From contig JAUJPC010000001.1 of NCBI GenBank assembly GCA_030447305.1, positions 124,001-188,000 of the forward strand: DNA of 64,000 nt. The letters are read 5' to 3'. Both the position numbers and the translations under genes were made by a program. This stretch comes from Actinomycetota bacterium. Lineage in GTDB: Bacteria; Actinomycetota; CADDZG01; JAHWKV01. Positions 54,121 to 63,409 of this stretch are shown one piece after another; the stretch's first letter is position 1, and the number at the start of each line of letters is the position of its first letter. The notes beneath the pieces were generated by a model. The model was given only the letters and a program-made list of their open reading frames with translations, did no database searches and was not told the origin of the DNA.

Positions 54121-54252
54121 ATGAGGCGGCGCACGGTGATTCGGCCCGTCGGCGGAGGTAGAGGATGTATGGGGATGATCGTCTTCTCGATCCTCGCATC
54201 GGTGATACTCACGGTGGTGGTGAATCTCCTTCTCGCTCTGGCCCGCCAGTAG
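54121..54252 (+). CDS. Small (43-aa) single-helix membrane protein
   Basis: ATG with a near-perfect SD (AGGAGG, 6 nt upstream) opens a 43-codon frame. A basic, Gly-rich start (MRRRTVIRPVGGGRG) is followed by one strong TM helix (MIVFSILASVILTVVVNLLL) and a short tail LALARQ. It stands 71 bp before pgsA in the same direction. I do not know the family. Confidence 0.65.
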   Translation: MRRRTVIRPVGGGRGCMGMIVFSILASVILTVVVNLLLALARQ

Positions 54253-54323
54253 CCGGGGAAGATCACCGGACGGCGGCGTACCCTGCTACCGTTACGCCGC
54301 ACGTATCAATCGATAGGAAACAC

Positions 54324-54887
54324 GTGAACCCGGCAAATATCGTCACCTGGGCTCGAATCGCCCTTATCCCGGTTTTTGTCTACCTGATGTACCAGGCAGG
54401 GTCGGCCCGCCGAATATCAGCTGAGCTTTGGCTTGCCGTGGTGGTTTACCTGGTTGCGACTTTCAGCGACTATCTTGACGGGTACCTTGCCCGCAAGCTC
54501 AACGCGATCACGCCGATGGGGCAGTTCCTGGATCCCCTCGCCGACAAGTTCTTGGTCCTGGCAGCCCTGGTTTGCATGATCCTGTTCCGGGGATTTCCGA
54601 TCTGGGCGACGCTGATCATCGTCCTGCGTGAGGTGGCGGTGGTGGCGCTGAGGTCGGCGGCGATGAAGCGGGGCAACTCGATGCCCGCGGCGCACCACGC
54701 CAAGAACAAGACCGCCCTCCAGCTGGTAATGGTTCTGGCGTGGCTGTTCCCGCGGACCGGAGCCCTCGTTCCAGTTCAGGACGTTCTGCTCTACGCCGGC
54801 GTGGCGATCACCGTTTACTCCGGCGTCCGGTACGGGATGCTGGGGCGCAAGCTGCTGACCCGGGCTGAAGGGTCGCCCGCTACGTGA
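54324..54887 (+). CDS. pgsA: CDP-diacylglycerol-glycerol-3-phosphate 3-phosphatidyltransferase
   Basis: A 187-aa membrane enzyme for phosphatidylglycerol-type lipids. The CDP-alcohol phosphotransferase motif D-G-x2-A-R-x8-G-x3-D-x3-D is SDYLDGYLARKLNAI and GQFLDPLADK. NPANIVTWARIALIP at the N-terminus. GTG at 54324; longer frames upstream run through the small membrane-protein gene. Pairing with cinA is common. Confidence 0.93.
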   Translation: MNPANIVTWARIALIPVFVYLMYQAGSARRISAELWLAVVVYLVATFSDYLDGYLARKLNAITPMGQFLDPLADKFLVLAALVCMILFRGFPIWATLIIVLREVAVVALRSAAMKRGNSMPAAHHAKNKTALQLVMVLAWLFPRTGALVPVQDVLLYAGVAITVYSGVRYGMLGRKLLTRAEGSPAT

Positions 54888-56131
54888 AGGCGGAAGTAAT
54901 CACCGTGGGTTCGGAGTTGCTGCTGGGAACCTACGCCAACACAAACCTGATGAAGATCTGTCGGGAGCTGGAGGCCATCGGTGTGGAGGTGGCCTATGCC
55001 ACCACGGTGGCGGACGACGGAACCGGCATCGCAGGCACCATAGCGACGGCGGCTCAGCGCACGGGAGCCGTCATCATCACCGGTGGCCTCGGGCCGACTC
55101 ATGACGACATGACCCGGGAGGCGTTGGCGACGGCGACCGGGCGAAAGCTTCATCACCGGCCGGAGATCGAGCAAGACCTGAGGCGATTCTTCGATAAGCG
55201 CGGGCGCCACATGGGCGAGCTGAACCTTCGCCAGGCCTACCTGCCTGAGGGGGCGTCGGCAATACCCAACCCCGTGGGAACTGCCCCGGGAGTGTCACTG
55301 GAGCACAACGGGGTCCCGGTGTTCGCGCTGCCCGGCGTGCCGGTTGAGATGGAGACGATGCTTCACGACCACGTGCTTCCCGCCCTGGCCGGTCGATCGG
55401 ACGGCACCGTCTTCGGAACCCGGGTCCTGAAGGCGGTCGGCAGGGGAGAGTCTGAGCTGGCCGAGATGATCGTTCCGATCATCGATTCGTGCCGGGAGCC
55501 GGGGGGACCGAGCGTGACCATCCTGGCGTCCCGCGGGGAGGTGGCGATCCATCTGCGCGCCGGCGATCGTGACCGGCGGGCGGCTATGGGGAGGATCGGT
55601 CCGATCGAGGCCCGGCTGCGGAAGACCCTCGGAAGCCTGGTCTATGGGGAGGACGACGACACGCTTCAATCCGTCGTGGCCAACATGGCCAAGGAGAGAA
55701 AGCTGACCCTGGCGGTGGTCGAGTCGTTCACCGGTGGGGCGCTGGCCAGTCGGATCGTCGCCGTGCCGGGTGCTTCCACCGTTCTCAAAGCCGGATACGT
55801 AACCTACGCAATCGAGGCCAAGGTGCAGGAGGTGGAGGTGCCGCAGGAGACGCTCGACAGGTACGGCGCGGTGTCCGAGCAAACCGCCCGCGCGATGGCC
55901 GAGGGAGCCCGGAGGAGATCAGGAGCAGATATCGGCCTGTCGACCACCGGTGAGGCCGGGCCCGATTCGCAGGAGGAGCCCGTGGGAACGATGTTCATCG
56001 GGCTGGCGTGGGACAAGGGCTCGTTGGCGCGCAAGTTCGTGGCGGCCGGCAACCGGGAGGACATCCGTGAGTGGGGCAGCCGCTCGGCCCTGGACACATT
56101 CAGGCGCTGGATGCTGGAGGCGCAGGGCTGA
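54884..56131 (+). CDS. cinA: CinA-family protein (ADP-ribose pyrophosphatase / NMN amidohydrolase type)
   Basis: A 415-aa protein with an N-terminal MoCF-like domain (VGSELLLGTYANTNLMKICR, ITGGLGPTHDDMTREAL) and a C-terminal CinA amidase domain (VVESFTGGALASRIVAVPGA, STTGEAGPDSQ). It acts in pyridine nucleotide salvage and repair. GTG start overlapping the pgsA stop by 4 nt. Located before recA, as often seen. Confidence 0.93.
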   Translation: MKAEVITVGSELLLGTYANTNLMKICRELEAIGVEVAYATTVADDGTGIAGTIATAAQRTGAVIITGGLGPTHDDMTREALATATGRKLHHRPEIEQDLRRFFDKRGRHMGELNLRQAYLPEGASAIPNPVGTAPGVSLEHNGVPVFALPGVPVEMETMLHDHVLPALAGRSDGTVFGTRVLKAVGRGESELAEMIVPIIDSCREPGGPSVTILASRGEVAIHLRAGDRDRRAAMGRIGPIEARLRKTLGSLVYGEDDDTLQSVVANMAKERKLTLAVVESFTGGALASRIVAVPGASTVLKAGYVTYAIEAKVQEVEVPQETLDRYGAVSEQTARAMAEGARRRSGADIGLSTTGEAGPDSQEEPVGTMFIGLAWDKGSLARKFVAAGNREDIREWGSRSALDTFRRWMLEAQG

Positions 56132-56676
56132 GGCTGTTCGTGGCCTTCGACGTGCCCGGACCGCAGAAGGCTTCGGTGGAGGCGGCCATAGCGCCGCTGA
56201 AGGCGGTCGTGCCGGGGGCTCGCTGGACTTCACCCGCGGCCTGGCACGTGACGCTGAAGTTCTTTGGAGAGCTCGCGGCAGACCGGCTCCCCGGCATCCG
56301 GGAAGGAGTCGGAAGAGCCCTCAGAAGCGAGCGGGCGGTGAAGTCGAGGCTGCTGGATGTCGGGGCGTTTCCGACGATGAGCAGGGCGCGTGTGCTGTGG
56401 GTGGGGATAGAGGACCTGGAGCGGGCTCTGGCCCGGTGGGCCGACAGAATCGCCTCGGAGTGCGGGGTTGGGGACGACCGCCCTCTGCATCCGCACCTGA
56501 CGCTGGCCCGGATGAAGATCCCTGCATCGATAGGTCCGGTGGTGGACCGGTTCAGGCCATTCGATCTGGATAGGACCCCGTTCGCCGTAGACAGGGTGAC
56601 GTTGTTTCGCAGCTACACGGAGCGCACCGGATCCCGATACGAGGCACTTGACGAGTGGAGCTTCTCTACACCGTAA
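56128..56676 (+). CDS. thpR: RNA 2',3'-cyclic phosphodiesterase (2H family, LigT/ThpR)
   Basis: About 182 aa with both 2H signatures, HVTLKFFGEL and HPHLTLARMK. The family N-terminus (RLFVAFDVP) starts right after a CTG at 56128 that overlaps the cinA stop as CTGA; there is no ATG, GTG or TTG in a suitable place. This is the second such CTGA junction in the window. The biological substrate is uncertain. Confidence 0.9.
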   Translation: MRLFVAFDVPGPQKASVEAAIAPLKAVVPGARWTSPAAWHVTLKFFGELAADRLPGIREGVGRALRSERAVKSRLLDVGAFPTMSRARVLWVGIEDLERALARWADRIASECGVGDDRPLHPHLTLARMKIPASIGPVVDRFRPFDLDRTPFAVDRVTLFRSYTERTGSRYEALDEWSFSTP

Positions 56677-56754
56677 AGGTCTTTCGTGGCTCCGGAGCCT
56701 AGCTATAATCACAGTTGTGTAGTTCTGTGTTGATACTTTCTCAAATACTTGTTT

Positions 56755-56770
56755 TCGAACAGGCGTTCGA
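56755..56770 (+). promoter_or_regulatory. LexA (SOS) box upstream of recA
   Basis: TCGAACAGGCGTTCGA is a perfect palindrome around AGGC and matches the Gram-positive/actinobacterial consensus CGAAC-N4-GTTCG. It lies 109 bp before the recA start. Confidence 0.9.
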
Positions 56771-56878
56771 TTAGGTTTCTGTCATACCCCCTGGCTAGTC
56801 TGCCTTTCAGATGGTCCACCAAAGTCGGCCAATGAGGCGACGAAGACATCAACTGTTGCGGGGACGAAGGAGGAAAAG

Positions 56879-57961
56879 TTGATTGAGTCGGGAGGCAACG
56901 GTAACGGCGGGGACAAGGCCAGGGCAATTGAGCTAACCCGCTCCCAGATCGAAAAGCAGTTCGGAAAGGGTGCCATCATGAAGCTGGGCGACCGGGTCAA
57001 CGTCCCTATGGAGGTCATCCCCACCGGCTCGCTGGGTCTTGACGTGGCGCTGGGAATCGGCGGCCTACCCCGGGGCCGGATCGTGGAGATATACGGACCG
57101 GAGAGCAGCGGCAAAACGTCCCTCTGTTTGCATGTGATCGCCGAGGCGCAGAAGCGTGGAGGAATCGCGGCCTTCGTGGACGCGGAACACGCCCTCGACA
57201 TCGTTTACTCCCAGAACCTCGGTGTGAACGTGGACGAGCTGTTGGTATCCCAGCCGGACACCGGCGAGCAGGCCCTGGAGATCACCGACATGCTGGTGCG
57301 CTCGGGAGCCATCGACGTGATCGTAGTGGACTCGGTGGCCGCTCTGGTTCCGAAGGCTGAGATCGAGGGCGAGATGGGGGACTCCCATATCGGCCTCCAG
57401 GCCCGCCTGATGAGCCAGGCCCTGCGCAAGCTGGCCGGCAACGTTAGCCGGTCCAACACGCTGATCATCTTCATCAACCAGCTACGGGAGAAGGTAGGGG
57501 TACTTTTTGGTTCTCCCGAGGTGACCTCCGGAGGGCGTGCTCTCAAGTTCTACTCGTCGGTCCGGTTGGACATCCGCAAAATCGAGAACCTGAAGAATGG
57601 CCAGGAGGTCGTGGGGTCCCGGGTCCGGGTCAAGGTGGTGAAGTCGAAGGTCAGCGCCCCGTTCCGGCAGACCGAGTTCGACATCCAGTACGGCCACGGG
57701 ATCTCTAAGGAAGGCTCGCTGCTGGACACCGCCATCGATCTGGGAATCTGCACGAAGTCCGGATCCTGGTACATGTACGACGGAGACCAGATCGGTCAGG
57801 GGCGTGAGAACACCAAGGCATTCCTCTCCGAGCACACCGATGTGTTCGACGAGATCGAGTTCAAGGTCAAGGTCCAGATGGGCTTGCTACCAGATCCGTC
57901 CGCCCCAAAGGACCCGGAGGAGACGCCGAGCAGTAACGGAACCGCTACCTCACCGAGGTGA
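56879..57961 (+). CDS. recA: Recombinase RecA
   Basis: A 360-aa recombinase. Walker [18 protein letters not shown] loops [17 protein letters not shown] and [16 protein letters not shown], Walker [11 protein letters not shown]. No intein. TTG start with AAGGAGG 6-7 nt upstream. A LexA box upstream indicates SOS control. The stop overlaps recX. Confidence 0.97.
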   Translation: MIESGGNGNGGDKARAIELTRSQIEKQFGKGAIMKLGDRVNVPMEVIPTGSLGLDVALGIGGLPRGRIVEIYGPESSGKTSLCLHVIAEAQKRGGIAAFVDAEHALDIVYSQNLGVNVDELLVSQPDTGEQALEITDMLVRSGAIDVIVVDSVAALVPKAEIEGEMGDSHIGLQARLMSQALRKLAGNVSRSNTLIIFINQLREKVGVLFGSPEVTSGGRALKFYSSVRLDIRKIENLKNGQEVVGSRVRVKVVKSKVSAPFRQTEFDIQYGHGISKEGSLLDTAIDLGICTKSGSWYMYDGDQIGQGRENTKAFLSEHTDVFDEIEFKVKVQMGLLPDPSAPKDPEETPSSNGTATSPR

Positions 57962-58464
57962 GCACTTCCAAGTCAGCCGTCCGGGCCGACGACGTTGAAG
58001 CGGCGATGAGCCGAGCCATGAGGCTGCTGGCCGTCAGGGCTCGCTCCTGCCACCAGATCAAGAGCCGTTTGATCAGGGCGGGGTTCGACGAGCCGACGGC
58101 AGAGGCGGTGGAGTTCAGGCTGCTCAACGTAGGGCTGCTTGACGACGCCGCCTTTGCGGCCCAGGTGGTTCGGCGGGGAGTCGAGACGGGTGCCTCGTCC
58201 CGGCTCACCCGTCGGGACCTGATGAACAGTGGTATTGAACCCGAGATCGTCGACGAAGGTCTACGTGAGGTTGACGAGCCCGAAGCGGAAGAAGAACGGG
58301 CGCTCCGGCTGGCCGAGCGCAAGGCGGCAGCCTGCCGGAACCTCCCCACCCAAAAGGCGATCCCAAGGGTGGTGCGCCACCTGTGCAGCAAGGGCTACGG
58401 ATCGAACCTTGCCTGGGAGGTCACCCGCAGGGTGTTCGGGGAAGTCGAATTCTCAACTGATTGA
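57958..58464 (+). CDS. recX: Regulatory protein RecX
   Basis: A 168-aa helical-repeat protein that limits RecA filament growth. [20 protein letters not shown] and [20 protein letters not shown] are the family pattern. GTG overlapping the recA stop (GTGA). Co-transcribed with recA. Confidence 0.92.
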   Translation: MSTSKSAVRADDVEAAMSRAMRLLAVRARSCHQIKSRLIRAGFDEPTAEAVEFRLLNVGLLDDAAFAAQVVRRGVETGASSRLTRRDLMNSGIEPEIVDEGLREVDEPEAEEERALRLAERKAAACRNLPTQKAIPRVVRHLCSKGYGSNLAWEVTRRVFGEVEFSTD

Positions 58465-58665
58465 CCCCCTACTGGCCCAAGTCTAAAATTGCTCAGCCGG
58501 CTGAAGAAGGTTGCGTCAAAGCAACGGCCTAATTGAATGCTATTTGCCAACGAAGTCCGCTGTCAGACAATGAAATATGGGGTTGGGAAAACGAAGTCCA
58601 AAGGCCCATAGCTTTGTAGGGGCCGGTTCTTGGTCCTCGACAAAATCCCATAACACCTCTTCCGG
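58465..58665 (+). other. Structured leader region upstream of rny
   Basis: About 200 bp without a gene. Contains GTTGC-GTCAAA-GCAAC hairpin (about 58512), GGCCC (58603-58607) that can pair with GGGGCC (58619-58624), and GGCCGG (58621-58626) that can pair with CCGGCC (58662-58667). The last partner touches the terminator-like stem that follows. It looks like a regulatory leader. Confidence 0.4.
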
Positions 58666-58687
58666 CCGAGCGGTGACTCGGTTTTTT
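58666..58687 (+). terminator. Terminator-like hairpin just before the rny ribosome-binding site
   Basis: CCGAG, loop CGGTGA, CTCGG, followed by TTTTTT. Only 16 nt separate it from the rny ATG, so no promoter can fit behind it. It either ends recX transcripts with rny read from escaping polymerase, or serves as an attenuator. Confidence 0.65.
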
Positions 58688-58703
58688 GCGTTGAGGAGGC
58701 CTA

Positions 58704-60236
58704 ATGAACGAAGCATTGCTCGGACTGGTGGGCCTTCTTGTCGGAGTCGGGATTGGATTTGTCCTTTATAAGCAGGCGGCGAGCCGTAGCGCCGAGACGA
58801 CGCAAGCCCGTGCTCGTGACCGCCTGGTTGAAGCCGAAGAAGAGGCCGAAGGGATCAGGCGGGAAGCGCTGGTAGCTGCCAAAGAGGAGGCTGCCCGCAT
58901 CCGGCAAGAGGCTGAGCTGGAAGTCAGAGAGCGATCGGTCGACGTCCAACGAAAGGAAGCTCGAATCCTCCAGAAGGAGGAGAGGCTGGACCAGACCGCT
59001 CAAAGGTTGGGGGGCAAAGAGCAGACTCTCGCCGAGAAGGAAGATCGGATCGAGGCACAGAAGCAGCGTCTGGATGAGCTCGCCGTCAGGCAACGCCGGG
59101 AGCTGGAGCGGCTGGCAGGCATGTCGGCGCAGCAAGCCAAAGAGCTGGTGATCGCCCAGATCGAGAATCAGGCCAAGCGCGATGCCATGACGCTGGTTCG
59201 AGACGTCGAGGCACGGGCGAGGGAGGAAGCGGACAGGCGAGCGCGCAAGATCGTCGCCATCGCCATCCAGCGAGTCGCCAGTGAGGAGACCTCCGAGAAC
59301 TCCATCTCCGTGGTGACTCTTCCCAACGACGAGATGAAGGGACGGATCATCGGCCGGGAAGGTCGCAACATCCGGGCATTCGAGTCGGCAACCGGGACTT
59401 CGCTGATCATCGACGACACACCCGAATCGGTCGTGCTCTCCTGCTTCGACCCCATCAGGCGGGAGATAGCCAAGCTGACACTCGAGAAGCTGGTCGGCGA
59501 CGGAAGGATCCAGCCTGCCCGCATCGAGGAGATGTACGAGAAGTCCAAGGGGGAGGTGGAGAGTGCCATTCGTGAAGCCGGCGAGTGGGCCGCTCTGGAG
59601 GCCGGGATAAGCGACCTGCACCCGGAGATGCTCAAGGTACTGGGCCGCTTGAACTACCGGACGTCGTACGGGCAGAACGTGTTGAAGCACCTGGTTGAAG
59701 CCTCGCACATCGCCGGCGTCATTGCGGCCGAGCTGGGCACCGACATCCAGCTTGCCAAGCGGTGCACGCTTCTTCACGACATCGGCAAGGCCATCACCCA
59801 CGAGGTCGAGGGGTCGCACGCCTTAATCGGAGCGGAGCTCGCCCGGCGGCTGAAAGAGTCGCCGGCGGTCGTCCACGCCATCGAGGCGCACCACCAGGAG
59901 GTGGAGCCGAGGACCATCGAGGCGGTAATCACGCAGACTGCAGACGCGATCTCGAGCTCCCGGCCGGGAGCCCGGAGGGAAACCCTGGAGACTTACGTCA
60001 AGCGCCTGGAGCGGCTGGAAACCCTGGCTGAATCCTTCCCCGGAGTGGAGAAGTGCTATGCCATGCAGGCCGGCCGCGAGGTGAGGGTCATGGTCAATCC
60101 TCACCGGATCGACGACCTTCAGGCCGAGGTGCTGGCACGCGACATCGCCAAGAAGATCGAGGAAGAGCTGCAGTATCCGGGCCAGATCAAGGTGATGGTC
60201 ATCAGGGAGCACCGCGCGGTCGAGTTCGCTAAGTAG
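58704..60236 (+). CDS. rny: Ribonuclease Y
   Basis: A 510-aa membrane-anchored endoribonuclease. One N-terminal TM ([18 protein letters not shown]), a long coiled coil (about 25-200), a KH domain ([20 protein letters not shown]) and the HD domain ([20 protein letters not shown]). SD GAGGAGG before the ATG. Presence with RNase J means two decay-initiating RNases in one species. Confidence 0.96.
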   Translation: MNEALLGLVGLLVGVGIGFVLYKQAASRSAETTQARARDRLVEAEEEAEGIRREALVAAKEEAARIRQEAELEVRERSVDVQRKEARILQKEERLDQTAQRLGGKEQTLAEKEDRIEAQKQRLDELAVRQRRELERLAGMSAQQAKELVIAQIENQAKRDAMTLVRDVEARAREEADRRARKIVAIAIQRVASEETSENSISVVTLPNDEMKGRIIGREGRNIRAFESATGTSLIIDDTPESVVLSCFDPIRREIAKLTLEKLVGDGRIQPARIEEMYEKSKGEVESAIREAGEWAALEAGISDLHPEMLKVLGRLNYRTSYGQNVLKHLVEASHIAGVIAAELGTDIQLAKRCTLLHDIGKAITHEVEGSHALIGAELARRLKESPAVVHAIEAHHQEVEPRTIEAVITQTADAISSSRPGARRETLETYVKRLERLETLAESFPGVEKCYAMQAGREVRVMVNPHRIDDLQAEVLARDIAKKIEEELQYPGQIKVMVIREHRAVEFAK

Positions 60237-60267
60237 GCTACGACCGCGCGGGCGGTAACCTGAGTCC

Positions 60268-61674
60268 ATGGGCAAAGCGAAGACCTACTGGATCCGCACC
60301 TTCGGGTGCCAGATGAACGAGCATGACTCGGAGCGCCTGGCCGGCCTGCTGGAGGTGCAGGGCTACCGTAAGGTCGAGACTCCCGACCTGGCCGACGTGG
60401 CCGTTTTCAACACCTGCGCCATCCGGGAGAACGCCGACAACCGCCTTTACGGCAACCTGGGGCACATCAAAGCCGTCAAGGACCTTCACCCCGATCTAAA
60501 GGTGGTAGTTGGCGGTTGTCTGGCTGAGAAGGACCGCGACATCATCGTCCGCAAGGCTCCCTGGGTGGACGTGGTCATGGGCACCCGCAACATCGAGGCG
60601 CTTCCGAGCCTGCTGCAGCGGGTCGAGGAGCAGGGCATCCCGGTGGTCGAGTTCTCGGAGACCCTGAATGTGTTCCCCTCGGCACTGCCGGCCCGGCGGA
60701 ACAACAAGTTCCATGCCTGGGTGGCGATTCAGTACGGATGCAACAACTCCTGTACGTTTTGCATCGTCCCTTCGGTGCGAGGAGTGGAGGCGTCCCGGCG
60801 TATCGGCGAAATCCTGGGAGAGGTTCGCGAGCTCTGCGCGGAGGGCGTGATCGAGGTCACGCTGCTTGGTCAGAACGTGAACTCCTATGGAAGGGACGTC
60901 TACGGCACTCCGCGGTTCGCCGATCTGCTGCTCGCTCTGGACGGGATCCCCGGCCTGAGGCGTGTTCGCTACACCTCGCCGCATCCCAAGGACTTCCGGG
61001 AACCGGTCGCCCGCGCCATGGCCGAGTCCTCCGTGGTGTGCGAACACCTGCACCTGCCGCTGCAGTCCGGATCCAGCCGGGTGTTGAAGCTGATGAAACG
61101 GTCCTACTCGCGAGACAGGTACCTGGACAAGGTGGCGATGGCGCGAGACGTCATTCCGGGCCTGGCGCTCTCGACAGACATCATCGTCGGCTTTCCCGGG
61201 GAGACCGAGGAAGACTTCGAGCAGACCCTCAGCCTCGTCGAGCAGGTGAGGTTCGACTCGGCTTTCACCTTCAAGTACTCGCCGCGTCCCGGCACCGTGG
61301 CCGCAACGATGAAGGACCAGATTCCCGCCGACGTCGTCCAAAACCGGTTCGATCGCCTGGCGGCTGCGCAGCAAAGGATCTCCCTGGAGCGGAACCAGGC
61401 GACGATTGGCGAGGTGGCTGAGGTCCTGGTGGAGGGCCCGTCGAAGAAGGACCCCGCGAAGCTGACCGGCCGGACCCGCACCAACAAGCTGGTTCACTTC
61501 AGGTCGGAGGGGGACGAGCCGTCCCGGGGCCCTGCGGAGGCCCTTCACAGGCTAAACGCTGCCATCGGATCGAGTTCTCACACGAGAAGCTTCGCTCCTG
61601 AAGAGGCGGAGTTTCGGCTGGTTCAGATAACCGCCGCGGCCCCCAGCCACCTGGAGGGCCGGCTCGCCGGGTAA
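60268..61674 (+). CDS. miaB: tRNA-2-methylthio-N6-dimethylallyladenosine synthase
   Basis: A 468-aa radical SAM methylthiotransferase. UPF0004 N-domain cysteines (FGCQMNEHDSE, FNTCAIRENADN, GGCLAEKD), radical-SAM cluster CNNSCTFCIVP, and a C-terminal TRAM domain (GEVAEVLVEGPSKK). ATG 60268. It modifies the i6A37 made by the next gene product. Confidence 0.95.
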   Translation: MGKAKTYWIRTFGCQMNEHDSERLAGLLEVQGYRKVETPDLADVAVFNTCAIRENADNRLYGNLGHIKAVKDLHPDLKVVVGGCLAEKDRDIIVRKAPWVDVVMGTRNIEALPSLLQRVEEQGIPVVEFSETLNVFPSALPARRNNKFHAWVAIQYGCNNSCTFCIVPSVRGVEASRRIGEILGEVRELCAEGVIEVTLLGQNVNSYGRDVYGTPRFADLLLALDGIPGLRRVRYTSPHPKDFREPVARAMAESSVVCEHLHLPLQSGSSRVLKLMKRSYSRDRYLDKVAMARDVIPGLALSTDIIVGFPGETEEDFEQTLSLVEQVRFDSAFTFKYSPRPGTVAATMKDQIPADVVQNRFDRLAAAQQRISLERNQATIGEVAEVLVEGPSKKDPAKLTGRTRTNKLVHFRSEGDEPSRGPAEALHRLNAAIGSSSHTRSFAPEEAEFRLVQITAAAPSHLEGRLAG

Positions 61675-61725
61675 CGTGCATCCAGCACAGTTGATTTCGA
61701 TCTGCGGCCCGCGCCTCAGCCGGCT

Positions 61726-62667
61726 TTGACGGCTTCAAACGGCTCGCTCCGGCAAGTTCTAGCCATAGTAGGACCCACTGCCGTGGGCAAGAGCGCCCTG
61801 GCGATGAGGGTGGCCCCCGAGCTAGGGGCAGAGATCGTCTCGATCGACTCCGCCGCCGTCTACCGGGGTATGGACCTCGGGACGGACAAGCCCACGGCGC
61901 AGGACCGGGAGTCGGTGCGGCACCATCTGCTCGACATTGCCGACCCGACCGAGGCCCCCACTGTGGCCCAGTTCCAGAAGGCCGGCAGGGCCTGCGTTGG
62001 GCAGATCCTGAAACTGGGCCGGACACCGTTGCTGGTCGGAGGTTCCGGACTCTACTTCCGCTCCATAGTCGACCCCTTGGAGTTTCCCGGCACCGATCCG
62101 GCTATTCGGGCCCGTTTGCATTCCGAAGCGGACGAGGTCGGTCCAAAGGAGATGTATCGCCGGCTGGAAAAGCTCGACCCACAGGCCGCCCTCCGCATCG
62201 ATCCGGCCAATGTCCGGCGGACCATCAGAGCTCTCGAGGCCGCCGAGGTCACCGGCCGCCTGTTCTCCTCGTACCGGGTGGCGTGGGAGCAGAGGGAGTC
62301 GATCTACGATCTGAAGGCTGCAGGCCTGCAACTGCCGGTGGCCGAGATGGACGAACGAATTAACGCACGGGTTGATCAGCTGATTGCCCGCGGTTGGGTT
62401 GAGGAGGTCGCCGGCCTGCGTGATGCCGGGGTTCGCTTCTCCTCCACCTCACTGCAGGCCCTCGGATATGCTCAGATACTCGACTACCTCGACGGCCGGC
62501 TCCCGCTGGAGGAGGCCAATGAGGAAACAAAGCGCCGAACCCGCAAGTTCGCGCGCAGGCAGCTTCGCTGGTTCCGAGCGGATCCCCGTATTCGCTGGTT
62601 CACCGATCCCGATGCGGCAGCCGCATATCTGACGACCGACAGGGCAGGCAGAAAAAGTGACGATTGA
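61726..62667 (+). CDS. miaA: tRNA dimethylallyltransferase
   Basis: A 313-aa enzyme. P-loop IVGPTAVGKSALAMR, the target Asp in SIDSAAVYRGMDLGTDKP, DIADPTEAPTVAQFQ and GGSGLYFRSIV. TTG start. It overlaps dapF by 11 nt. Confidence 0.95.
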   Translation: MTASNGSLRQVLAIVGPTAVGKSALAMRVAPELGAEIVSIDSAAVYRGMDLGTDKPTAQDRESVRHHLLDIADPTEAPTVAQFQKAGRACVGQILKLGRTPLLVGGSGLYFRSIVDPLEFPGTDPAIRARLHSEADEVGPKEMYRRLEKLDPQAALRIDPANVRRTIRALEAAEVTGRLFSSYRVAWEQRESIYDLKAAGLQLPVAEMDERINARVDQLIARGWVEEVAGLRDAGVRFSSTSLQALGYAQILDYLDGRLPLEEANEETKRRTRKFARRQLRWFRADPRIRWFTDPDAAAAYLTTDRAGRKSDD

Positions 62668-63409
62668 GTTCTCGAAGTACCACGGCCTGGGCAACGACTT
62701 CATCCTGGTCTTCGACCAACCGATGGATGCCCGGACGGCGATCGCAATGTGCCATCGCAACCTGGGCGTCGGTGGCGACGGGGTGATCCGGATCGGCCGT
62801 TCGGAGGTGGCAGACTTCAGCTTTCTGCTGTACAACGCCGACGGCGGGATCGCCGAGGTCTCCGGGAACGGCCTTCGCTGTGTGGGCAAGTTCCTCTACG
62901 ACAACGGCTATCACACCGGCACGAAGGTCACCGTGGAGGCCGGCGGCCAGGTCAAGGTCCTCGAGCTCACAGTCACCGGCGGGGTGATCACCTCGGTCCG
63001 GGCCGATATGGGGATCCCGGTGGAGCAGGACGACATCGAGCTGCACGGCCGGGTGTGGAAGCGGACGATCACCGGCAACCCGCACGCCACAACCTTCCTC
63101 GACAACATCGAAGCGGCACCGGTGACCGAGCTCGGCCCGCTGGTGGAGAACGATCCCGCCTTTCGCAACCGGACCAACGTAGAGTTCGCCCAGGTGGAGG
63201 GCGACGTCATCCACGCCCGCTTTTGGGAGAGGGGAGTGGGCGTCACCCAGTCCTCCGGTACCGGGTCCGGCGCCTGCCTGGTGGCCAGCGGCCTCAGCCG
63301 GGCGACCGTGCGCACGCCGGGCGGAGATCTGTTGGTTACCAGAGAGCCGGACGGCCGCCTGTTCGTAACCGGCCCGGCAGTTCACGTTTTCGATGGGAGG
63401 ACCGCTTGA
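62657..63409 (+). CDS. dapF: Diaminopimelate epimerase
   Basis: A 250-aa enzyme. Both catalytic cysteines are visible, GNGLRCVGKF and SGTGSGACLVAS, and FSKYHGLGNDFIL starts the fold. GTG start. It supplies meso-DAP. Confidence 0.96.
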   Translation: MTIEFSKYHGLGNDFILVFDQPMDARTAIAMCHRNLGVGGDGVIRIGRSEVADFSFLLYNADGGIAEVSGNGLRCVGKFLYDNGYHTGTKVTVEAGGQVKVLELTVTGGVITSVRADMGIPVEQDDIELHGRVWKRTITGNPHATTFLDNIEAAPVTELGPLVENDPAFRNRTNVEFAQVEGDVIHARFWERGVGVTQSSGTGSGACLVASGLSRATVRTPGGDLLVTREPDGRLFVTGPAVHVFDGRTA

